From Euryarchaeota archaeon UBA242 (GTDB taxonomy: Archaea > Thermoplasmatota > Poseidoniia > Poseidoniales > Poseidoniaceae), in the NCBI GenBank assembly GCA_002499015.1, contig DAJY01000117.1:2706-13669 (forward strand): a stretch of 10,964 bases of DNA. The letters are read 5' to 3'. The position numbers and the translations under genes were made by a program. Each line of letters opens with the position of its first letter. Position 1 is the first letter of the stretch. Shown in pieces: positions 6,511 to 10,964 of this stretch. Under the pieces are notes generated by a model. The model was not told the DNA's origin. It made no database searches and was given only the letters and a program-made list of their open reading frames with translations.

Positions 6511-7851
6511 TCATACTGCTGGCAGTATTCCTAGTTTTGAAAGTGCAGTCCAAATTGGGTTGAGGAATTCAGGAAGGATTCTGTGCCGAATATATACTGC
6601 TGCAGCAAGAGAAATCTTCTGAATTTTGTTTAATTTTACTCGCTTGGTGAAGACATCGCCTTGCTGTTTTTCTATTTGATGAAGTATCTTGTCGTAGAAA
6701 GCGATCATTGCGGCAGGGGAATATCGTGTTCTTCTTGGAAGAAGTGGAAGTAGTTTTCTTGCTTCATTCAAGTATGTTCTTGCCCGCTTTGCATATGCTG
6801 CACAATATGGCTCCCAATTCATATTTAGTACAACCTTGCCATCTAATTCAGATTCAGTTAGACCATTTGCTTCCAATTCGTTTAGTGGGAGATAGACCCT
6901 ATCCCTTGCAATATCTTCTCCAACATCGCGTAGAACATTTGTTAGTTGCATGAATATTCCCCAAGACTCTGCATACTTTTTTGCTACGGGGTCTTCGTAA
7001 CCAAATATCTCAATGCACATTAGGCCGACAACAGATGCGACTCGATAGCAATAAACATATAATTCATCGAATGTTCTGTATCTGTTATTATAAAGATCAT
7101 CTTCCATTCCAGAAATCAAATCATCAAAGACTGTGCGAGGAATAGAATAACGGTTTATCGTATCTTTCAATGCGAGGAATACGGGGTCAGTTGAATAAAC
7201 ATCTGTATATGCAGTTGACAACTTCTTGCGGAAGAAGAATAGTTGAGTGATTTTGTTTAGGTATGCATCTTGGTCAAGAATTGTTCCCTGTTGTTGTAAA
7301 CTTTCCAATTGTTCTCGATATGTAACTGCCTCTGGGTCAGTTTCACCCATTCCCCCTGGGAACTTGTCAGCCCAATCACCGTCAGCAATATCATCTGCTC
7401 TTCGGCAAAATGCATAGACTGCACACATTGCAGATCTTTGTTCATCTGGTAAATATTTGAATGAGTGGTAAAAGTTACCAGCCTCTCGCATAGTTAATTC
7501 TTCACAGTAGCGATATGCTAACTTCAATAATTCTGCTGGAGGTCTTTGTGACCAAATAGGTGCATCAAGGTGTGAAAATGGATCTACTAATTCATCAGCC
7601 TCGCCAACTATTCCGATATATGTCGCACCTTCACGGATTGCTTCCATCGCAGTTAAACTCACTGCTTTGACGGTATCTCTAGCCAATGTTACACCAGCTC
7701 TAAGTCTGTCAAGAGTTGTCATTTTTTTTCTATCTCGCGCAGAGTGGTTTGAAGTTGCTCCTCCCTTTAGAGGGAAGAGTAAATCCAAAGGTTTGCGGCG
7801 TTCTAGCATCTTGACCACACGGTCCTTATCGCCCACCCCTTTTGAGGTCAT
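6511..7851 (-). CDS. hpnD: Presqualene diphosphate synthase-like enzyme (HpnD / phytoene synthase family) with long N-terminal extension
   Basis: This is an isoprenoid head-to-head condensing enzyme. The catalytic core starts near residue 104. It has the first aspartate-rich motif DDIAD at 153-157 within YAFCRRADDIAD, the second motif DVGED at 309-313 within NVLRDVGED, and RDRVYLP at 316-322. Beside hpnC and hpnE the expected reaction is joining two farnesyl diphosphates into presqualene diphosphate. The protein has 446 residues, whereas HpnD and CrtB usually have about 270-310. About 100 extra residues form a basic leader (1-43) and a helical stretch (44-95). ATG 7722 (residue 44), just after a run of eight A, is an alternative start that removes the basic leader. 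ATG 7851 is favoured by a TATA-like box upstream. It is the last gene of the hpnECD set, 106 bases after hpnC, and ends convergent with the dehydrogenase gene. A phytoene synthase role is the main alternative. Confidence 0.85.
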   Translation of the reverse strand: MTSKGVGDKDRVVKMLERRKPLDLLFPLKGGATSNHSARDRKKMTTLDRLRAGVTLARDTVKAVSLTAMEAIREGATYIGIVGEADELVDPFSHLDAPIWSQRPPAELLKLAYRYCEELTMREAGNFYHSFKYLPDEQRSAMCAVYAFCRRADDIADGDWADKFPGGMGETDPEAVTYREQLESLQQQGTILDQDAYLNKITQLFFFRKKLSTAYTDVYSTDPVFLALKDTINRYSIPRTVFDDLISGMEDDLYNNRYRTFDELYVYCYRVASVVGLMCIEIFGYEDPVAKKYAESWGIFMQLTNVLRDVGEDIARDRVYLPLNELEANGLTESELDGKVVLNMNWEPYCAAYAKRARTYLNEARKLLPLLPRRTRYSPAAMIAFYDKILHQIEKQQGDVFTKRVKLNKIQKISLAAAVYIRHRILPEFLNPIWTALSKLGILPAV

Positions 7852-7884
7852 CCCCTAAATGGCCAATTTTCCTCGTTCAGAAAG

Positions 7885-7895
7885 TAATTTTTATC
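7885..7895 (-). promoter_or_regulatory. TATA-like box upstream of hpnD
   Basis: On the minus strand GATAAAAATTA lies 34-44 bases before ATG 7851, predicting a leader of roughly 10-15 bases. With the hairpin between hpnC and hpnD this suggests that hpnD can be transcribed on its own. The call rests on composition and spacing. Confidence 0.4.
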
Positions 7896-7917
7896 TTCGT
7901 TGTGAATAAAACAATTT

Positions 7918-7943
7918 CATATGTAAGCAAAAACTTACAAATG
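7918..7943 (-). terminator. Inverted repeat between hpnC and hpnD, possible terminator or processing site
   Basis: CATATGTAAG and CTTACAAATG flank a 6-base loop and pair over nine positions with one A-A mismatch. The structure begins 14 bases after the hpnC stop. On the minus strand the loop is T-rich and GTTTTATTC follows shortly after. It could end or process the hpnE-hpnC transcript before the separate hpnD promoter, or be a protein-binding site. Confidence 0.35.
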
Positions 7944-7957
7944 GCATTATTTCTACT

Positions 7958-8923
7958 TCATTTTGAATTTCTTTGCATTTTTTGAACCTTTTTCCAATCC
8001 TTTCTAGCAGTTAGAAATAGTTTTAATTGGTTGAATTTACTAACTTTAGGGCGTTTTTTCCAAGTATTGTATTTTTGCTTTCGAATTGAATTCAATATCG
8101 CCTCTCCCCCAAATGTGAACATGCGTAGGTCAACCGCTAAGTGCGGGTCAACTAGATCCCATAATTGCTTACCATCATCAAACCACTTTTGCGCCCTATC
8201 CACTTCATGTTTCATCATTGAGCACCAACGTTCATCATATACTCTATTTTGATAATCTAGTAAAGAATAGCCAAACAGTTCCATTGTTTCAATTGGGAAA
8301 TATGAACGGTTCTGGTCTAAATCTCTTGCAACATCTTGCCAGTGATTCGCCAACTGAAGGGCGGTACAAGTATAATCACTAATTCTTCTCAGTTTATCAT
8401 TATCGTGACCGTATACATATAGGAATAGATGGCCGACAGGATCTGCTGATAAAATACAATATTCTCTCAACTCATCAAAATTTGAATAGGTTGTTTTTGT
8501 TTGGTCGAGTTTGAATGCTTGAATTAGGTCAACATATGGTTTCAACGGAATATTAAATTGTTTTGAAGTGTGAGCAACTGCTAGCAATATCGGATGCCTA
8601 GGGTTACCATTCCAGTCGTCCCTTGCAGCTTCTTCCAAATCGTTTTGCCAAGTTTCAAGCAATGCGATTCTCCCCTTTTTCTCAAACGGCGCTTCATCTC
8701 CTAAATCGTCAGAATATCTACAAAACGCGTAGATATTTTCTATATGTTGGCGGATGTGCTTAGGTGTGAAATAATTGGTGATAAGGAAATTCTCATAATG
8801 TGCTTTGGCGATTGCAGTGCAATAACCTTGTGCAGAATCAATATCTGCATAAGTATCCCACCCAGCGAGATGAATATTTTCTTTATCAATAGTGTGTGTG
8901 CCCCAAGTGAACTTCTCTCCCAT
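7958..8923 (-). CDS. hpnC: Hydroxysqualene synthase (HpnC, squalene/phytoene synthase family)
   Basis: From ATG 8923 the protein has 321 residues, a little longer than usual for HpnC. Diagnostic blocks are HYENFLITNYFTP (42-54), IYAFCRYSDDLGDE (64-77) with the first acidic motif, and NHWQDVARDLDQNRSYFP (193-210). The last carries the HpnC form of the second motif, QDVARD, instead of the DVGED seen in the neighbouring HpnD. By family it converts presqualene diphosphate to hydroxysqualene by loss of diphosphate and addition of water. The last 40 residues are strongly basic (KKRPKVSKF onwards), which may help membrane contact. The start at 8923 is favoured by GGAG eight bases upstream. An in-frame ATG at 8953 would add ten residues and sit 19 bases after hpnE but lacks a well-spaced site. 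It follows hpnE directly on the same strand, so the two genes are probably one transcript. Confidence 0.9.
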   Translation of the reverse strand: MGEKFTWGTHTIDKENIHLAGWDTYADIDSAQGYCTAIAKAHYENFLITNYFTPKHIRQHIENIYAFCRYSDDLGDEAPFEKKGRIALLETWQNDLEEAARDDWNGNPRHPILLAVAHTSKQFNIPLKPYVDLIQAFKLDQTKTTYSNFDELREYCILSADPVGHLFLYVYGHDNDKLRRISDYTCTALQLANHWQDVARDLDQNRSYFPIETMELFGYSLLDYQNRVYDERWCSMMKHEVDRAQKWFDDGKQLWDLVDPHLAVDLRMFTFGGEAILNSIRKQKYNTWKKRPKVSKFNQLKLFLTARKDWKKVQKMQRNSK

Positions 8924-8931
8924 TATATCTA

Positions 8932-8935
8932 CTCC
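8932..8935 (-). promoter_or_regulatory. Ribosome binding site favouring the inner hpnC start
   Basis: GGAG on the minus strand, followed by TAGATATA and ATG 8923, has a spacing of eight bases. For the outer ATG at 8953 the only similar motif is GGTGA overlapping the hpnE stop, about 20 bases away, which is too far for normal initiation. Confidence 0.45.
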
Positions 8936-8972
8936 ATTACACTGGTCGCTCATTTAGTTCAAAATCTATCGT

Positions 8973-10442
8973 TCACCAAGTAGGCCATTTTGCATCGCCT
9001 CTTTTTGGACGCAGTGGCCATTGTTGCCAAGGGTCGTCACTATCCCATTCAATCTCTAGAATATGGGCTGCTGCATTGAGTCCAGAACGAACCGCACCTT
9101 CCATAGTGCTTGGCCAATTTGTTTTAGTCCAGCATCCAGCAATTGCAATATTGCTGCCCAAAAATGAAGCGTTTGGTCGTAATTCAGCGCTACCTATAGT
9201 TGGAGCGAATGTGGCCTTTGGCGTTCTCACTATCAAGTGTTCAATTCTTTCGACATTGTCATTTTCTGGCCATAATTGATGCAAAACCTTGTCTAATTGT
9301 TGTAATATTTCTTCATCTGGCATTTTCAAATATTCGTCAGCAGCACTAACAGGGACAGTGACCCATTGAACTCCGTCTTCAATTGGACTGGATAATTCGG
9401 AATTTCTATTGAATATCATTTGTATTAATGGCTGATCCACCATTACCGCGAATGTGAACTCTTTAGGAACTCTATTACCTCTATAGAATGAGTGTATACC
9501 GATTAGTGAGCGGTATTCTATGCGGCTGATATCCGCGCATAATTTATCAATTTTAAAACTCATTTCTTCTAAAATTGGTTGAGTTGAGTTTTTGACACTA
9601 TTTTCTAGAATTCTACTTGTAATGTGGTGAGGGGTCGCGAAGATTACATCACTACATTGCAAACTTTCATCCTTCAATTCTACAGAAGTGAAGCGGTTAT
9701 TTTCAATAACTACTGATTTTACTGTTGAATTTCTAATTATTTTAACTCCGGCTTTTTCAAGAGTAGAACTCAATGCAGGTTCAATCGAATCAGATAGATC
9801 TGATGTAAAAGCGCCAACATCAAAAGCATCAGCATTACCAAACAACCCATTTTTGAATAACATACATGCCTGTGCTGCACTTGCTTCTTGAATCTTAATA
9901 TTCAATGCAGCAAGTACAAAGAATGCCCAAAACCGATTAATCGCTCTCTCAGTTTGCCCATTTTGTTTTAACCAATCAACGAATAAAGTGTCATCCAATT
10001 CCCACATCTGTTGATTATTCATCGCAGAAAGTGCTTTCACAGCCTTACGCATTGCTAATTTATCACCTAGTGATAAAAATGGGAATGATAGCATAGAACC
10101 CATCATGTGATTCGGGGGGGAAAGTCGACCGGTGGTTAATGCAGAAAATACTTTTTTCTCTGGTAGTGCAAATGGCAAGTTGGTATTGGCTTGCAATTTG
10201 ATTGACTGTTGGGCATTTGCCCTCCCTATTAGTTGTAAAAAGCGATCATATACTCTGAAGCAAGCGTGTTGACAATTATCTAGTTGCCAATCTTGTCGAG
10301 GATGTTTAACACTACTTACTCTGCCTCCCAAATGACTTCTCGCTTCAATAAGGATAACCTTGCGTCCAGCATCACTACAAGCAAGAGCGGCAGAAATACC
10401 TGCAAGTCCGCCCCCAATGACGATGACATGCCCTTCATCCAT
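8973..10442 (-). CDS. hpnE: Hydroxysqualene dehydroxylase HpnE (FAD-dependent amine-oxidase-like)
   Basis: The 489-residue protein opens with a Rossmann FAD-binding motif, VIVIGGGLAGISAA (6-19), then the ribose-binding Glu33 in LIEARSHLGGR. The C-terminal FAD signature is IAGCWTKTNWPSTMEGAVRSG (434-454), the squalene-associated variant of the amine oxidase/phytoene desaturase pattern. By family HpnE reductively removes the hydroxyl of hydroxysqualene to give squalene. It starts the hpnE-hpnC pair; hpnC begins 19 or 49 bases after its stop depending on start choice. Bacterial HpnE usually has about 420-450 residues. The excess here includes a tail (466-489) with five tryptophans and several prolines. 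ATG 10442 has no Shine-Dalgarno site, and a CAAATAA-like patch about 20 bases upstream suggests a near-leaderless transcript. A carotenoid desaturase (CrtN-like) is the main alternative, but adjacency to hpnC argues for HpnE. Confidence 0.87.
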   Translation of the reverse strand: MDEGHVIVIGGGLAGISAALACSDAGRKVILIEARSHLGGRVSSVKHPRQDWQLDNCQHACFRVYDRFLQLIGRANAQQSIKLQANTNLPFALPEKKVFSALTTGRLSPPNHMMGSMLSFPFLSLGDKLAMRKAVKALSAMNNQQMWELDDTLFVDWLKQNGQTERAINRFWAFFVLAALNIKIQEASAAQACMLFKNGLFGNADAFDVGAFTSDLSDSIEPALSSTLEKAGVKIIRNSTVKSVVIENNRFTSVELKDESLQCSDVIFATPHHITSRILENSVKNSTQPILEEMSFKIDKLCADISRIEYRSLIGIHSFYRGNRVPKEFTFAVMVDQPLIQMIFNRNSELSSPIEDGVQWVTVPVSAADEYLKMPDEEILQQLDKVLHQLWPENDNVERIEHLIVRTPKATFAPTIGSAELRPNASFLGSNIAIAGCWTKTNWPSTMEGAVRSGLNAAAHILEIEWDSDDPWQQWPLRPKRGDAKWPTW

Positions 10443-10526
10443 AAGTCAAGGCGGGTGGTTATTTGAATTGAACATTGGCATCTATTGGCGCTGTAATGCT
10501 GCTAAATCGAATTGTACGCAGTAAAG

Positions 10527-10540
10527 CAAAAATATTTTTG
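10527..10540. repeat. Perfect 14-base palindrome in the hpnE divergent intergenic region
   Basis: CAAAAATATTTTTG reads identically on both strands. It lies 85 bases upstream of hpnE and 100 bases upstream of the zinc-ribbon gene, in the longest non-coding stretch of the window (10443-10639). It could be an operator, a TATA element usable in both directions, or a chance AT-rich palindrome. Confidence 0.4.
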
Positions 10541-10564
10541 GAAATTATAGTTAATTGAATAATT

Positions 10565-10577
10565 TGATTATTATTAT
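10565..10577 (+). promoter_or_regulatory. TATA-like region upstream of the zinc-ribbon gene
   Basis: ATTATTATTATAG-type sequence lies 60-75 bases before ATG 10640. Transcription starting near 10600 would give a leader of about 40 bases containing the Shine-Dalgarno-like AAGGGGTG, 9 bases before the ATG. The exact box within this AT run cannot be fixed. Confidence 0.3.
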
Positions 10578-10639
10578 AGAGTTCTAACACAATCCTTTAT
10601 TGATGGTTGCGCAAGGCAAGGATAAGGGGTGCCGTTGCG

Positions 10640-10964
10640 ATGGAATGTGGTTCGTGTGTTGAAGTCATACCTGATGACAGTATTTTTTGTTCAGAATGTG
10701 GTGCTAGACAAGAAATGTCGCGTGCCGGTGGATTCACTTCACACAACTCCGTTGGTCTAGGTGGACAGGAAGTTTCAGGGGGCCGTTCTTTCGGTGTAGT
10801 TTCAGGAGAAGCAGTACGTCAGCAACGTGATGAACAAATTGGTGCTACTGGAAACATTCCAACAGATATAATGCAGCAAATTGCCCAAGGAATTCAAAAC
10901 CCGCAAAATGTAACTCCTGATACATTACCTCAACAGGGTTTTCCTCAAAATCAGCAATACCCTC
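10640..10964 (+). CDS. Zinc-ribbon protein with Gly/Gln-rich linker, N-terminal part (cut by window edge)
   Basis: The first 108 residues are visible. The N-terminus is a compact zinc ribbon with cysteines at 3, 6, 17 and 20 (CX2C-X10-CX2C, closing with CSECGARQE), a form common in archaeal small zinc-ribbon proteins. After residue 28 the chain is low in hydrophobic residues and rich in Gly, Ser, Gln, Asn and Pro (GLGGQEVSGGRSFGVVSGE, then repeated PQQ and PQN). It is therefore probably a flexible linker to a domain outside the window. The start ATG 10640 directly precedes the first Cys pair and has AAGGGGTG at good spacing; an in-frame TTG at 10607 is less likely. Proteins of this layout often carry a membrane or other domain at the C-terminus, but nothing here shows which. 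The gene is divergent from hpnE, so a shared job is not implied. Confidence 0.75.
   Translation, partial: MECGSCVEVIPDDSIFCSECGARQEMSRAGGFTSHNSVGLGGQEVSGGRSFGVVSGEAVRQQRDEQIGATGNIPTDIMQQIAQGIQNPQNVTPDTLPQQGFPQNQQYP

Noticed and set aside
10603..10662. Nineteen-codon reading frame starting at ATG 10603, overlapping the zinc-ribbon start
   Set aside because: Its reading MVAQGKDKGCRC looks like an out-of-frame shadow, it has no ribosome site, and it ends within the overlapping gene. A leader peptide cannot be excluded but is unsupported.

Overview
The window looks like part of the genome of an uncultured marine archaeon, most likely a planktonic euryarchaeon of the Thermoplasmatota (Poseidoniales, Marine Group II or III). 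The grounds are an archaeal-type tyrosyl-tRNA synthetase, a protein that resembles the N-terminal half of archaeal MCM, TATA-like boxes about 25 bases upstream of several starts, a mixture of near-leaderless genes and genes with Shine-Dalgarno sites, low GC, and the mix of ETF/acyl-CoA dehydrogenase metabolism with secreted beta-propeller and zinc-ribbon proteins. This assignment is an inference; no rRNA or other taxonomic marker is present.

Layout. 1-1008 (minus): the electron-transfer flavoprotein pair etfB-etfA, with etfA cut by the window edge. 1106-2020 (plus): a stand-alone MCM N-terminal-like protein with a four-cysteine zinc site and no ATPase. 2021-3736 (minus): tyrS, preceded by a small lineage-type gene of unknown function. 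3857-5200 (plus): a secreted or membrane-anchored beta-propeller protein. 5274-6449 (plus): a glutaryl-CoA dehydrogenase-like acyl-CoA dehydrogenase, whose electrons would go to ETF. 6511-10442 (minus): hpnE, hpnC and hpnD, in that transcription order, the complete three-gene bacterial-type route from farnesyl diphosphate to squalene. 10640 to the end (plus): the N-terminal part of a zinc-ribbon protein with a Gly/Gln-rich linker.

The most notable content is a complete HpnCDE squalene module in what appears to be an archaeal genome. HpnD is expected to make presqualene diphosphate, HpnC to turn it into hydroxysqualene, and HpnE to reduce that to squalene. No cyclase or carotenoid desaturase is visible, so the end product (squalene, C30 carotenoid, or a C40 analogue from geranylgeranyl diphosphate) is open. 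Second is the MCM-like protein without an AAA+ domain. Third is a hairpin that would occlude the ribosome binding site of etfB.

Coding density is high and no intergenic stretch exceeds 200 bases. I saw no tRNA, rRNA, CRISPR array, insertion sequence or attachment site.
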